From Candidatus Marinarcus aquaticus (lineage in GTDB: Bacteria > Campylobacterota > Campylobacteria > Campylobacterales > Arcobacteraceae): a DNA stretch of 64,000 nt. Where the stretch lies: positions 62,001 through 126,000 of the forward strand of contig NZ_PDKN01000005.1 in the NCBI RefSeq assembly GCF_004116335.1, given 5' to 3'. Under the pieces are notes generated by a model. That model had not been told where the DNA came from. It saw only the letters and a program-made list of their open reading frames with translations, and ran no database searches. Below, piece after piece: positions 34,123 through 44,109 of this stretch (positions within the stretch are counted from its first letter, which is position 1; each line of letters begins with the position of its first letter). Position numbers and translations under genes: made by a program.

Positions 34123-34383
34123 TCAGTCTTCAACACATGGTTGACCAGCAACTGCACCTTCAGTATCTGGGTTTTGACCCCATACAATACATCCTTCAGT
34201 AGGACAGGCGTCAGCACATGCTGGTGAATCGTTGTGTCCAATACACTCTACACATTTATCTTCGTAAACATAATAAATATCTTCACCCGTTGGGTTCTCA
34301 TCGTTATCAACGATTGCTTCAGTAGGACACTCATCTAAACATGCGTCACAGCTGATACAAATATCTGTAATTACTACTGCCAT
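34123..34383 (-). CDS. fdxA: 2[4Fe-4S] ferredoxin
   Basis: The 86-residue protein has two cluster motifs. The first is ISCDACLDECPTEAI, with an upstream Cys. The second is the spaced CVECIGHNDSPACADACP, whose insertion is typical of YfhL/Alvin-type ferredoxins. It probably serves low-potential oxidoreductases. It is divergent from the peroxiredoxin gene. Confidence 0.93.
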   Translation of the reverse strand: MAVVITDICISCDACLDECPTEAIVDNDENPTGEDIYYVYEDKCVECIGHNDSPACADACPTEGCIVWGQNPDTEGAVAGQPCVED

Positions 34384-34582
34384 AGTAAACTCCTTGTATA
34401 ATTTTGGGTAACTTTAGCACATGTAAAATAAATGTAAGTTTAAAATTTATGGAAAAAGTTTATCTTAAAATAAAGTTTTTCTTAAATTTTTAAACTGTAC
34501 TTTAACGTTACTTTTTCTTTAAAGAAGTTATTGTACAATTTCACTCAAGTATTATACAAAAACACACATAAAAGGAAAAAAA

Positions 34583-35179
34583 ATGTTAGTTACTAAAAAG
34601 GCTCCAGACTTTACAGCAACAGCAGTACTTGCTGACGGACAAATTGTTGAAGATTTTAATTTATATGAAAACTTAGGTGAAAAAGGTGCGGTTCTTTTCT
34701 TCTACCCATTAGACTTTACTTTTGTATGTCCTTCAGAAATTATTGCATTCTCTAAAAGAATTGAAGAGTTCACTTCAAGAGGTGTAAATGTTATTGGTGT
34801 ATCTGTTGATTCACAGTTCTCACACTTTGCATGGAGAGAGACGCCAGTTGATAAAGGTGGGATTGGAAGAATTAAATACCCATTAGTTGCTGACTTAAGT
34901 AAACAAATTTCTAGAGACTACGACGTATTATTCGGAGAGTCTGTAGCACTTAGAGGTTCTTTCTTAATTGATGCAGATGGAACAGTCAGACACGCCGTTA
35001 TCAATGACTTACCACTGGGGAGAAACATTGATGAAATGATCCGAATGGTAGACACTATGTTATTTACAAATGAGCATGGTGAAGTATGTCCTGCAGGATG
35101 GAACAAAGGGGATGAAGGTATGAAAGCTTCTACTGAAGGTGTGGCTGAATACTTAGGTAAACACGAAGGTGACTTATAA
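34583..35179 (+). CDS. ahpC: Typical 2-Cys peroxiredoxin (AhpC/TsaA)
   Basis: The enzyme reduces peroxides. The 198-residue protein has the peroxidatic Cys in DFTFVCPSEIIAFS and the resolving Cys in HGEVCPAGWNKG, plus SFLIDADGTVRH. The start follows AAAGGAAAAAAA. The order ndk-ferredoxin-divergent peroxiredoxin matches C. jejuni. No ahpF is adjacent; a thioredoxin is the likely reductant. Confidence 0.95.
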   Translation: MLVTKKAPDFTATAVLADGQIVEDFNLYENLGEKGAVLFFYPLDFTFVCPSEIIAFSKRIEEFTSRGVNVIGVSVDSQFSHFAWRETPVDKGGIGRIKYPLVADLSKQISRDYDVLFGESVALRGSFLIDADGTVRHAVINDLPLGRNIDEMIRMVDTMLFTNEHGEVCPAGWNKGDEGMKASTEGVAEYLGKHEGDL

Positions 35180-35191
35180 TAAGTAACGATT

Positions 35192-35221
35192 AAAAGGCAT
35201 CCTGCACGGGGTGCCTTTTTT
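35192..35221 (+). terminator. Terminator after the peroxiredoxin gene
   Basis: AAAAGGCA and TGCCTTTTT with inner CC/GG pairs form a stem followed by a T tract, 12 bases after the stop. Confidence 0.85.
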
Positions 35222-35385
35222 TATTGAGAGCATCTTTATTTATGATAGATTTATTTTGTAAGATTCTCTTTAATTGACAAATTTAAAAATACGTACTACA
35301 ATTACACATCTAAAAATTCAATACTGAAATAAACTACATTAAAAACTACTCAGTTTTAATACATCTAAAAAGGTTAAAAAAACTC

Positions 35386-36741
35386 ATGGAAGAGTCACAA
35401 ACTCAAACAAAACAAGCCACGAAGTCTGCTTCAAAGACAAATGGAACCAGTAGAGCCAGTAAGGCCAGAACACATATCCCTGTTGAGGGACACACCATTG
35501 AAAAGCTTCGAGAACTCCCCTTAGAAGAGCTTTTAAAAATCGCCAAAGAACTTAAAGTAGAAAACCCCCAAGAGCTGAAACGTCAAGAGTTGATGTTTTC
35601 AATCTTAAAATCACAAATCGATGCGGGTGGGTTTATTCTATTTACAGGAATTTTAGAGATTAAAGATGGTGGCTTTGGATTCTTACGAGCCATGGATGCA
35701 AACTTTTCAGATACTTCAAATGATTCATACGTAAGTGCCACTCAAATTCGAAAATTTGCTTTAAGAACAGGGGACATTGTAACAGGACAAGTTCGACCAC
35801 CTAATAAAGAGAGTGAAAAGTACTACGCACTTTTAAAAATTGAAGCGATTAATTACTTACCGATCAATGAATCAAAAAACAGACCACTGTTTGACAACTT
35901 AACACCGCTTTTCTCAACAGACAGATTCTCTTTTGAATATGAACAAACTCGAATGACAGGACGAATGATTGATCTGTTTGCTCCAATGGGTAAAGGGCAA
36001 AGAGGATTGATCGTTGCTCCTCCTAAAACAGGTAAAACAGAGTTACTTAAAGAGTTGGCACACGGTATTAAAAGAAACCACCCAGAGACACACTTGATGG
36101 TTTTACTCATTGATGAACGACCTGAAGAGGTGACCGACATGCAACGAAGTGTTAAAGGCGAGGTTTACTCTTCTACATTTGACCTTCCAGCACACAATCA
36201 CGTTCGAGTAGCTGAAATTGTGATTGAAAAAGCAAAACGTTTGGTTGAGATGAAAAAAGATGTTGTGATTTTATTGGACTCTATTACAAGATTGGCTCGT
36301 GCATACAACACTGTAACACCAAGTTCTGGTAAAGTACTCTCTGGTGGGGTCGATGCCAATGCGTTGCATAAACCAAAACGATTCTTCGGTGCGGCACGTA
36401 ATATTGAAGAGGGTGGAAGTTTGACCATTATTTCAACGGCTTTGGTTGAAACAGGATCAAAAATGGATGAAGTTATTTTTGAAGAGTTCAAAGGAACAGG
36501 TAACTCAGAGGTGGTGTTAAGCAGAAATGCCGCCAACAGAAGAGTCTACCCAGCTCTTGATATCATTAAATCAGGAACAAGAAAAGAAGAGTTGCTTCTT
36601 TCACCAGATATCTTACAAAAAACATGGATTTTACGTAATGCGATTTCAAGTATGGATGAAGTGGAAGCGTTGAAGTTCTTGTACTCTAAGATGCAGAAGA
36701 CGAGTAATAATGAGGAGTTTTTTGCCTCTATGAACGAATAA
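35386..36741 (+). CDS. rho: Transcription termination factor Rho
   Basis: Rho is the hexameric RNA helicase that ends transcription. The 451-residue protein has an N-terminal Ser/Thr/Lys-rich extension (about 1-30), the Rho-N and cold-shock RNA-binding region, Walker A in [14 protein letters not shown], Walker B in [15 protein letters not shown] and the Q/R-loop region [19 protein letters not shown]. The start follows a poor site (AAAAAGGTTAAAAAAACTC). Confidence 0.96.
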   Translation: MEESQTQTKQATKSASKTNGTSRASKARTHIPVEGHTIEKLRELPLEELLKIAKELKVENPQELKRQELMFSILKSQIDAGGFILFTGILEIKDGGFGFLRAMDANFSDTSNDSYVSATQIRKFALRTGDIVTGQVRPPNKESEKYYALLKIEAINYLPINESKNRPLFDNLTPLFSTDRFSFEYEQTRMTGRMIDLFAPMGKGQRGLIVAPPKTGKTELLKELAHGIKRNHPETHLMVLLIDERPEEVTDMQRSVKGEVYSSTFDLPAHNHVRVAEIVIEKAKRLVEMKKDVVILLDSITRLARAYNTVTPSSGKVLSGGVDANALHKPKRFFGAARNIEEGGSLTIISTALVETGSKMDEVIFEEFKGTGNSEVVLSRNAANRRVYPALDIIKSGTRKEELLLSPDILQKTWILRNAISSMDEVEALKFLYSKMQKTSNNEEFFASMNE

Positions 36742-36767
36742 AAGAGGTTTATAAAACAACCTCTTTT
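36741..36767 (+). terminator. Terminator after rho
   Basis: AAAGAGGTT and AACCTCTTT form a 9-bp stem with an 8-base loop and a short T run. It begins at the stop codon. Confidence 0.8.
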
Positions 36768-36769
36768 AT

Positions 36770-36864
36770 GAGATTTCTGCGTTATCGCAGAAATTTTCTC
36801 ACTCATTTACTAATAGTAAACTCCTATCAGAAATTTTACTCTGGCCTTGAACTATCTTAAAATA
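36770..36864. repeat. Dispersed hairpin-rich repeat, copy B
   Basis: This is the second copy of the element at 1733-1826. It starts with a perfect stem ATTTCTGCG-TTAT-CGCAGAAAT, then TTTACT-AAT-AGTAAA, a second CAGAAATTTT and the tail CTTGAACTATCTTAAAATA. It lies between the rho terminator and the restriction-modification island. Confidence 0.6.
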
Positions 36865-36894
36865 GTCTGTTTTCTAAACCTTTTTTAGGATTAA

Positions 36895-38112
36895 TTATTT
36901 TTCTAGTATATTTTTAAAATAAGATATCCAAGCATTTACTGTTTGTAATCTTCGATTTTTTGTACTTTCACTATTCACATTATATCGTTGAAATAGTTGA
37001 AGTTTAACTTCTCTATTATGTAAAACATTATTAAAAATGGGTTCAGAAAATACAATTTTTGCAATTTCGATCACTCTATCTTTAAATTGTAGTTGTAATA
37101 GGTGTTCGCCTAATGAGGTTAAAATTAGACAATTATTTTTTTCTTCACATAGTTTTAACCATTTTAAAACATTATAATAGTAGTCTATTTGTCGATCTAC
37201 AATATCAAAGTTTAATTTCAATTCGTCTTTTGTCATGCAAGGGTGCTCTGAGATTAAAAGAAACATACTATGAATAGTGTCAAATTTATCAGCTTGTGGA
37301 AATGGAGTATTTAAACAAACATTATTTTGATTTATTTGAATTGTATAAATAGAAAAGTCTGATGATTTTTCTTTAAATTTGAATGCTTTTTCATTTTCAT
37401 GATCGGCATAACCAATTACACCATCATAAATATAAGGAATAAATCTATATATATCATCTTGTAAATAAAATATATAACTTTTAATAGCTTTCTTATTTTG
37501 AATTTCTTGTTTCCAGTATAGTTCAGGATACAATAGCTGTCTTATATTAATATTATTTCTAAAACCTATTTTCGCTTCAACTAAATTTATTGAAGTATCA
37601 CCTTCATATCCCCCATCTACTTCTATTTGTACACCATCTATATTGTATGGAATATTTTCTATATTGAAGTCTAAAGTACCTCTTAATCTTCCTCGAATAG
37701 CTAAGTTAGTTTTTTCATTGAAAACAATTTTAGACATCTCTGTTATTGTTGCTATATCTAAGGCTCCACTTTCACTTTTTATATTATAAGGGTCAAGACT
37801 TATTACGTTTGATGGTGGATTTAGTTCTATAATTTTAGTTTTAATTTCTTTTGTAATATCAATAAATGGGTCATTTTTAGCAATCCTATATAAACCATTT
37901 TTAATGGCTAAAATTGATAAGCCTTCTTGTTTCATAATGTTTGGTAAATTCTCTCTAAAATCGACTTTTGTCATAAGTCTTGCTTCTTTGCCATCAATAG
38001 ATTTTATTTGATCAGCAGTAATATCAAAATATTTATTTTTTTTAATCTCATTAACTATCTTAAAATTATCAAAAATATTTTTCCAAGAATCATGTGTTGT
38101 GATTTTAGACAT
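36895..38112 (-). CDS. Probable type II restriction endonuclease
   Basis: The 405-residue protein shows a PD-(D/E)xK-like site around residues 160-185 (VQIEVDGGYEG, then LVEAKIGFRNN, giving D and ExK). A C-terminal region (about 285-350) resembles a winged helix (TKDELKLNFDIVDRQIDYY). It shares one base with the stop of the adenine methyltransferase gene, a classical restriction-modification layout. It is very AT-rich compared with rho. The recognition site is unknown. Specificity is inferred from context only. Confidence 0.72.
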   Translation of the reverse strand: MSKITTHDSWKNIFDNFKIVNEIKKNKYFDITADQIKSIDGKEARLMTKVDFRENLPNIMKQEGLSILAIKNGLYRIAKNDPFIDITKEIKTKIIELNPPSNVISLDPYNIKSESGALDIATITEMSKIVFNEKTNLAIRGRLRGTLDFNIENIPYNIDGVQIEVDGGYEGDTSINLVEAKIGFRNNINIRQLLYPELYWKQEIQNKKAIKSYIFYLQDDIYRFIPYIYDGVIGYADHENEKAFKFKEKSSDFSIYTIQINQNNVCLNTPFPQADKFDTIHSMFLLISEHPCMTKDELKLNFDIVDRQIDYYYNVLKWLKLCEEKNNCLILTSLGEHLLQLQFKDRVIEIAKIVFSEPIFNNVLHNREVKLQLFQRYNVNSESTKNRRLQTVNAWISYFKNILEK

Positions 38113-38942
38113 TAGTTCCCTTTTTTGATTTTATAATTTACTACAATATATTCATTTATTTTTCCTCTACCAGAAGCCTTGCAATTTAATGCTCTATTCG
38201 CTTGTACAGTTATTAACTCATATTCATTATATAAGTCTTTTATATAGTCCGTATATGAATTAGATAACATAAAGAATGCACCTATACTATGAATATAATC
38301 ACATAATTCTTTTAATCTAAACTGCATATCTTCATCAAATCCTTTATCTGTGTATTCTGTAAAACTAGAAGTTTCATTTAACGGAACATATGGAGGATCA
38401 AAATATATAAAATCTCCTTTGCAAATATATGGCTTAATAATCTCAAAATCTCCATTTAGAATAGTTGTTTCTTGTAATAAATCACTGCATGCAAAAATAT
38501 TATCAAAGTCAGCATAATTAGGGTTTTTATATTTACCAAAAGGCACATTAAATTGCCCGCTTTTATTCACTCTATAAAGTCCATTAAATCCAGTTTTATT
38601 TAAATAAATAAATCTACTTGCTTTCTTTATGTTTGTTAATCTTTTATATTTTGTAGGTGTTCTATCTAGTGCTCTTATTTTATAGTAGTAGTCTGCGTTA
38701 TTTTGATGTTTGCCTAAATCCTTAATAAGTTCTTTAGGGTTATTTTTTATTATTTCGTATAAATTTGTTAGCTCTGAGTTATAATCATTAATGAAACTTT
38801 TTTCTAATTTTAAATCAAAAAATAATGCGCCACCTCCAATAAATGGCTCAAAATATGTATTGAATTTTTCTGGCATATATTTTTTTAATTCATTTAAAAG
38901 TTGGCGTTTTCCTCCAACCCACTTTATAACTGGCTTACACAT
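38112..38942 (-). CDS. Dam-type (D12 class) DNA adenine methyltransferase
   Basis: This N6-adenine methyltransferase has the SAM motif KWVGGKRQLLNELKKYMP, FEPFIGGGALFFDL, GFNGLYRVNKSGQFNVP and the catalytic DPPYVPLNET. It closely follows the DpnM/Dam pattern, including the C-terminal GRGKINEYIVVNY. A GATC target is possible but not proved. It is cotranscribed with the restriction gene downstream, so it is probably the protecting enzyme. Confidence 0.9.
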   Translation of the reverse strand: MCKPVIKWVGGKRQLLNELKKYMPEKFNTYFEPFIGGGALFFDLKLEKSFINDYNSELTNLYEIIKNNPKELIKDLGKHQNNADYYYKIRALDRTPTKYKRLTNIKKASRFIYLNKTGFNGLYRVNKSGQFNVPFGKYKNPNYADFDNIFACSDLLQETTILNGDFEIIKPYICKGDFIYFDPPYVPLNETSSFTEYTDKGFDEDMQFRLKELCDYIHSIGAFFMLSNSYTDYIKDLYNEYELITVQANRALNCKASGRGKINEYIVVNYKIKKGN

Positions 38943-39103
38943 TTTGTTTCTCTACTTTCATAAATGTAATATAACATATAGTTAATATAATTATAGATAA
39001 ATTTTTTATTCTTGTTTAAAAAAATTACAAAATGCAATAAAAGTATAGATAGAATATATCAATGTGTTAATATTTAAAATAATAAATAATGAAAAGGGTA
39101 TAA

Positions 39104-39847
39104 ATGAAAGATTTAAATCCAGAGATTTTTGAAGAAGAGTGTACTACTGTTTGGAGCTTTTCAAGACGTGGAAGTTGGGCAACTCATAATTCTAAATATA
39201 GAGGTAACTGGGCTCCTGAGATTGTAAGAAATCTTATTCTTCGTTACTCAAATGAAGAAGATTATTTACTTGATCCAATGATAGGCGGTGGTACCACAGC
39301 TATAGAGTGTAAACTTTTAAATCGAAACTTGCTAGCACTAGATATTAATCCTAATGCAATAGAATTAACAAATACAGCTTTAAATTTTGAATGTGAATAT
39401 ACACCAAATATAAAAGTTGAACTTAATGATAGTAGAAAACTAACTATGTTAAAAGATGAAAGTATTGATTTTGTACTAAATCATCCACCTTATGCTGATA
39501 TAGTAAAATATAGTGATAAACAAATAAAAGAAGACTTATCAAATATTCATGATTTAGAAAAGTTTTGTGATGAATATGAGCAAGTAATTAAAGAGATGCA
39601 TAGAGTTCTAAAACCAAATAAATTTTGTGCTATATTAATAGGTGATACAAGAAGAAATAAAATGTATCAACCTTTAGCTTATATGGTAATGAGTAAATTT
39701 TTAGAAAATGGATTTGCTTTAAAAGAAGATATCATTAAACATCAACATAACTGCAAAGCTACAGGTTTTTGCGTAAATAAATCAAAAAATTATAATTTTT
39801 TACTTATCATGCATGAACATTTATTTATATTTCAAAAGCTAGTATGA
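39104..39847 (+). CDS. Second DNA methyltransferase (HPPY-type)
   Basis: The 247-residue protein has a SAM motif LDPMIGGGTTAIECKLLNR and a catalytic NHPPYADIVKYS (an [N/D]PPY variant). The N-terminal signature TVWSFSRRGSWATHNSKYR occurs in site-specific DNA methyltransferases. The base and site it modifies are unknown. It diverges from the dam-type gene and shares its low GC. It is shorter than many such enzymes and may have a separate specificity or be an accessory modifier. Confidence 0.8.
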   Translation: MKDLNPEIFEEECTTVWSFSRRGSWATHNSKYRGNWAPEIVRNLILRYSNEEDYLLDPMIGGGTTAIECKLLNRNLLALDINPNAIELTNTALNFECEYTPNIKVELNDSRKLTMLKDESIDFVLNHPPYADIVKYSDKQIKEDLSNIHDLEKFCDEYEQVIKEMHRVLKPNKFCAILIGDTRRNKMYQPLAYMVMSKFLENGFALKEDIIKHQHNCKATGFCVNKSKNYNFLLIMHEHLFIFQKLV

Positions 39848-40168
39848 AATTAAAATAATCTACTTTGTTTTAAAATGAGTCCTTTTTTTGTAACTAAATT
39901 ATTGTAATGCTCAATGGCTTTTTATTTTCTTCTTCCCACTGTTTAGCTGTTTTTTGATGTATAGGTTTTTTCTTTTTCATATTTTATTGTATCGAGAATA
40001 ATACTTAACATGCAAACTATAATATCATTTTAGTTTAATTGAGAGAGGGAAGAGGTTCCAACATCTGCAAAGCCGTTGGTGGCTTTCTTTTTACTATTAA
40101 AAAGAAAAAAGCGAAGAGTTGATTATCCTTTTCACAAATCAAAAAGAGGGGGAACCCCTCTTTTTAAG
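39848..40168. other. Gene-poor AT-rich gap after the methyltransferase island
   Basis: No convincing gene is seen. A 28-codon minus-strand ORF (39894-39980, starting MKKKKPIHQKTAKQWEEE) lacks a ribosome binding site; it may be a remnant. AAAGCC-GTTGGT-GGCTTT followed by CTTTTT (40069-40091) looks like a plus-strand terminator, and the lctP terminator closes the gap. Confidence 0.6.
40141..40165 (-). terminator. Terminator of lctP
   Basis: AAAAAGAGGGG and CCCCTCTTTTT form a perfect 11-bp stem with a three-base loop just after the lctP stop. Confidence 0.9.
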
Positions 40169-41860
40169 CTATTTGACTAAGGGGTCGGTTATGCCTAAAT
40201 AGTATAGGGCAAACAGACCTAATAGACCACTGATTAAACAGTAATAAAGAGTTGGTATGACCGTTTTTCTCAACGTCTCACCCTCTTGATCAAGCAATCC
40301 AACCGTTGCAGATGCGGCGACGACATTGTGAATGGCTATCATATTACCCGCAGCAGCACCAACTGCTTGCAGAGCTACCATGAGCGCAGTTGAAACACCA
40401 AGTGCGTCAGCCACACCGAACTGAAATTGACTCAGCATCATATTAGAAACGGTATTTGAACCTGCAATAAATGCACCCAAAGCACCTATTGCTGGTGCAA
40501 ACATTGGGTAGATGTCTCCAACTGATGTGGCTACAAAGTTGGCCATGGCGACGGGCATGGAGTCAAAACCGGCACCATTGACACCTGAGTTAATTAAAAT
40601 TCTTACCAAAGGAATGGTAAACATCAAAACAAACCCTGCACCTAACATAACTTTAGAGGATTCACTTAAAGCCTCTTTCATCTCTTTAAAATCCATTTTA
40701 TGTAAAAAATAGGTGATTAAAACAACAAAAACCAATATCCCACCTGGTAAATAAAGAGGTACGATAGAGTAACCTAAGCCTTCACCCATGATATCTTTAA
40801 AAGGAATCACCCATGATTGTACAAACGCTTTTGCTTCATCAGATACTCGTGTAATAACCAAAATAAGAGCTACAAGCACATAAGGTAACCAAGCTCTTCT
40901 CAGTGACATATCCACTTTTGTATTCATAGCATCTAGGTTCATCTCAAGTTTGGAAACCCAATGGATAGGCCATTTCTCTTTTGGAGCAAAATCCCAACTG
41001 TCTTTAGGAATTAAAAAACCTTTTTTAGCAGCAAATATGACAAGCGGAAGTCCAATCAATGCACCAATCAGTGATGGAAACTCTGCTCCTAAAAAGATAC
41101 CTGTAAGCGCATATGGAATGGTAAAAGCCAAACCACTAAAAATAGCAAATGGTACAATAGACAAACCTTCTGTCCATGAACGGTTTTCACCAAAAAATCG
41201 TGTCAACATGATAACCATAAAAAGAGGTATCAATGTCCCTGTAATACCATGTATAATAGCAACTTCACTGGTGATGAGTTGCAAGAACGTCTCCCAGTTT
41301 GATCCCACTGCTTCAAGTGAAAGTCCAATACTCTGAGCATCCAATCCTTTGTTGACTCCTATTAAAATAGGCGTACCCACTGCACCAAATGAGACAGGCG
41401 TACTTTGAATCATCATCCCAATCATAACGGCAGCCATTGCAGGAAAACCAATGGCAACTAAAAGAGGGGCAGCAATAGCAGCAGGTGTTCCAAACCCAGA
41501 TGCTCCTTCGATAAATGAACCAAACAACCAAGCAATAATTATGACTTGAACTCTTCTGTCGGGACTTACATTGTTAAAGCCTTCTCGAATCACTTTGATA
41601 GCACCTGAGTGTTTAAGCGTATTGAGCAATAAAATTGCACCAAAAATTATCCAAAGTACTGCTATTGTAATTAAAAAACCTTGAATCGATGAAGCAACGA
41701 TTCTGTTGAAACTGACATCCCATACATAAAAAGCAACAAGCACTGTGGCAATAAAAACAACAGGCATCGCTTTCTTTGCAGGCAACCTTAACCCTACTAA
41801 CAAAATTGCTGCAACAACTATTGGCAGTGCCGCAAAAAGGGCTTGTATAGATACATCCAT
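40169..41860 (-). CDS. lctP: L-lactate permease
   Basis: LctP imports lactate with protons. The 563-residue membrane protein has about 13 hydrophobic segments and family pieces [45 protein letters not shown] and [13 protein letters not shown]. No lactate dehydrogenase gene is adjacent. Imported lactate would enter at pyruvate. The ATG follows AAGGAGAAGAAGTC. Confidence 0.95.
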   Translation of the reverse strand: MDVSIQALFAALPIVVAAILLVGLRLPAKKAMPVVFIATVLVAFYVWDVSFNRIVASSIQGFLITIAVLWIIFGAILLLNTLKHSGAIKVIREGFNNVSPDRRVQVIIIAWLFGSFIEGASGFGTPAAIAAPLLVAIGFPAMAAVMIGMMIQSTPVSFGAVGTPILIGVNKGLDAQSIGLSLEAVGSNWETFLQLITSEVAIIHGITGTLIPLFMVIMLTRFFGENRSWTEGLSIVPFAIFSGLAFTIPYALTGIFLGAEFPSLIGALIGLPLVIFAAKKGFLIPKDSWDFAPKEKWPIHWVSKLEMNLDAMNTKVDMSLRRAWLPYVLVALILVITRVSDEAKAFVQSWVIPFKDIMGEGLGYSIVPLYLPGGILVFVVLITYFLHKMDFKEMKEALSESSKVMLGAGFVLMFTIPLVRILINSGVNGAGFDSMPVAMANFVATSVGDIYPMFAPAIGALGAFIAGSNTVSNMMLSQFQFGVADALGVSTALMVALQAVGAAAGNMIAIHNVVAASATVGLLDQEGETLRKTVIPTLYYCLISGLLGLFALYYLGITDPLVK

Positions 41861-42052
41861 GACTTCTTCTCCTTATTTTAAAGCCAATCTTAATCAAAAA
41901 GAATGATATTGACATGATAAAAATAATATCGATTACAGATTTAGATATAAAAAAATAATTGTAACGATATGAAACGTATAAGAAGGCTTCAAAGGAGATT
42001 TACTTTTAAGTAAAAATAGATTATAACTACACAAAAACTAAAAAGATACGTA

Positions 42053-43006
42053 TTGAAAAAAACAGCTTTGATTAAATGGTATGAACAACATGGACGGCAC
42101 GGTTTGCCGTGGCGAAAAACAACCAACCCTTACCATATATACTTAAGTGAAATCATGCTTCAACAAACACAAGTAAAGACGGTGTTAGAGCGGTTTTATT
42201 TTCAATTTTTAGAGAAATTTCCGACCTTAGAATCCCTTGCAAAAGCAAAAGAAGATGAGGTTTTAAAAGCGTGGGAAGGTTTGGGTTATTATACACGTGC
42301 CAGAAACTTGCATAAAACAGCACAAATGACGCAAGGTGTTTTGCCAAACTCTGTGGAAGCGTTGGAGAGTTTAGCTGGAATAGGTCCCTCAACGGCGCGA
42401 GCCATTGCTTGTTTTGCATTTGGGGTGAGTGTTCCCATACTTGATGGAAATGTCAAACGGATTTTATACCGATACTTTGCCAAAACAAAAGCCAATGACA
42501 AAGAGTTGTGGGCGCTTTCAACTAAGCTTTTTGCACCCAACAAAAACTTTGCGTATGAACACAACCAAGCGATGATGGACATAGGCTCTTTTATCTGTAC
42601 TTTGCGAAACCCCAAGTGTGAGCAATGCCCTTTTGAAAATGAGTGTTTAGGAAAAAATGAGCCTCACTCTTATCCAGAAAAAAAGAAGAAAAAAGCAAAA
42701 GAGCTCCGCAATCGATATTTGGTGATTTATACGCATAAAAACAGCATTGCACTGTTTCAAAATGAACAAAACTTGCTTAAAGGGTTGTACAGTTTCAAAC
42801 AGTACGAAGAGGAAGTGGATGAGTCGTATGTCTATTTGGGTGAAATCAAACATGAGTATTCACATATCTCTTTACGCGCCAAAGTCTACACCAAAGAGGT
42901 TTCAAAGAGCACTTTTAAGCAGTGGTTTGATGAAGAGACATTGGGGCAGATGGCTTTGAGTCGAGCCGATCACAAAGCATTGGAGTTGTTCTCTCAAAAA
43001 GTCTAA
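42053..43006 (+). CDS. mutY: A/G-specific adenine glycosylase
   Basis: MutY removes adenine opposite 8-oxoguanine. The 317-residue protein has the catalytic Glu in LSEIMLQQTQVKTV, the helix-hairpin-helix with LAGIGPSTARAI, the Asp in PILDGNVKRIL and the 4Fe-4S motif CTLRNPKCEQCPFENEC (C-x6-C-x2-C-x5-C). The C-terminal NUDIX-like domain is short. The start is TTG at 42053. Confidence 0.94.
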   Translation: MKKTALIKWYEQHGRHGLPWRKTTNPYHIYLSEIMLQQTQVKTVLERFYFQFLEKFPTLESLAKAKEDEVLKAWEGLGYYTRARNLHKTAQMTQGVLPNSVEALESLAGIGPSTARAIACFAFGVSVPILDGNVKRILYRYFAKTKANDKELWALSTKLFAPNKNFAYEHNQAMMDIGSFICTLRNPKCEQCPFENECLGKNEPHSYPEKKKKKAKELRNRYLVIYTHKNSIALFQNEQNLLKGLYSFKQYEEEVDESYVYLGEIKHEYSHISLRAKVYTKEVSKSTFKQWFDEETLGQMALSRADHKALELFSQKV

Positions 43007-43013
43007 GCTATGT

Positions 43014-43019
43014 TATAAT
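43014..43019 (+). promoter_or_regulatory. -10 box before the zinc-ribbon gene
   Basis: GCTATGTTATAATGTTATG contains TATAAT 22 nt before the ATG at 43042 and directly after the mutY stop. Confidence 0.5.
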
Positions 43020-43041
43020 GTTATGAAATAAAGGATGAAAA

Positions 43042-43236
43042 ATGGATGAGATTCATATACAGTGTCCTTATTGTCATCAAGCCATATCGATACTTTTAGA
43101 TACGGGCGTTTTTGAGCACACCACGGTAGTAGAAGATTGCGAAGTGTGTTGCCGACCCATTGAAGTTTCCTATGATGTGCACGATGAAGAGATCACCTCT
43201 TATTCGTACCAAAGCATTGAGGGCAATGAGTTTTAA
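43042..43236 (+). CDS. CPxCG-type cysteine-rich zinc-ribbon protein
   Basis: The 64-residue protein has two cysteine pairs, IQCPYCHQA and EDCEVCCRP, in the CPXCG family spacing, probably binding one zinc. The function is unknown. The start follows AAAGGATGAAAA. It ends three bases before the convergent UDG-like gene stop. Confidence 0.85.
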   Translation: MDEIHIQCPYCHQAISILLDTGVFEHTTVVEDCEVCCRPIEVSYDVHDEEITSYSYQSIEGNEF

Positions 43237-43239
43237 ATA

Positions 43240-43914
43240 TTAAAGGATACCTTTAAAAACCTTTTCATATTGTTCAATTCGAAAATCCAACGTAGAGTAG
43301 AGAGGATTTTTTTGTCTTTTTTCTTTATATAGTGGGTTAGCTCCTATACTTCGATTGGCGGCATTGGAAGGGGAAGTCAAAGAGTAGGTACGAATGACTC
43401 TTTTATCAATCATAACTTCATGTATACGCAGAGTTTCATGCTCTATTTTTTTCAGTTTCAGCCCATACGTTTGTAACTGCTGTTTAAAAAAATATTCAGG
43501 CCCATTTTGTGAGCTGCCCCCTGTAAAAATGAGTGTATGAATGTTTGTAAACTTGTTTATAAATCCAACAAGATTGCGTAACTTTACCTCACTCATGCCC
43601 ATATCTGAAGCATCGATTTTCTCTCTTGTACACGATTGCACAATATCACAAATGCCAATGTTGTGTTGTTCTAAAAAGATTTTTCTTTGATGTACTGCTT
43701 CATGACAGTTATCAAATAACAAATTTAAATCATAGATTTTATCCAACGCTTGCCACAGAAGATTGTCTTGCGAACCATAACAGAAGTTGACATCACGTGG
43801 TTTAAAGACTTGGGTGCAAAACCGTGGAGGAGGAAGGGTGCCAACAATCACTTTTTGTGTTTGTTCATTTAAAAAAGGCGCAAAGGGATGAAAGTGGTGA
43901 AATGGTTTTGTCAT
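43240..43914 (-). CDS. Uracil-DNA glycosylase-fold protein, uncertain function
   Basis: The 224-residue protein has VIVGTLPPPRFC near the N terminus, FCYGSQDNLLWQAL, IGICDIVQSC, LIFTGGSSQNGPEYF and SLTSPSNAANRSI. These suit the uracil-DNA-glycosylase-like fold (as in Mug-type proteins) without a classical active site. Substrate and activity are unknown. An upstream in-frame ATG at 43938 exists. I prefer 43914 because a TATAAT box ends six bases before it. Confidence 0.62.
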   Translation of the reverse strand: MTKPFHHFHPFAPFLNEQTQKVIVGTLPPPRFCTQVFKPRDVNFCYGSQDNLLWQALDKIYDLNLLFDNCHEAVHQRKIFLEQHNIGICDIVQSCTREKIDASDMGMSEVKLRNLVGFINKFTNIHTLIFTGGSSQNGPEYFFKQQLQTYGLKLKKIEHETLRIHEVMIDKRVIRTYSLTSPSNAANRSIGANPLYKEKRQKNPLYSTLDFRIEQYEKVFKGIL

Positions 43915-43920
43915 AAATGT

Positions 43921-43926
43921 ATTATA
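43921..43926 (-). promoter_or_regulatory. -10 box directly before the UDG-like ATG
   Basis: On the minus strand AGTGTATAATACATTTATG puts TATAAT six bases before the ATG at 43914, which fits a leaderless transcript. Confidence 0.45.
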
Positions 43927-44109
43927 CACTAAAGCCATAAAAAGTAAAAAACAGTGACGTTGGCGATTTTATATCTTAAGATTTATTTAAGAAAAATAGT
44001 AAAATTATATTTTATAAATATATTAAAAATGTAACGATAAAATTGTAGATGCATATTTGTTTTTGGAGTTATTTTTTAATTTGATCCTATAGATTAAAGG
44101 CGGTTCCCC

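Noticed and set aside
40041-40091. tRNA-like piece (GAGGTTCCAACATCTGC) and possible integration site
   Set aside because: No acceptor or anticodon stem can be drawn and no matching direct repeat was seen on the island's other side.
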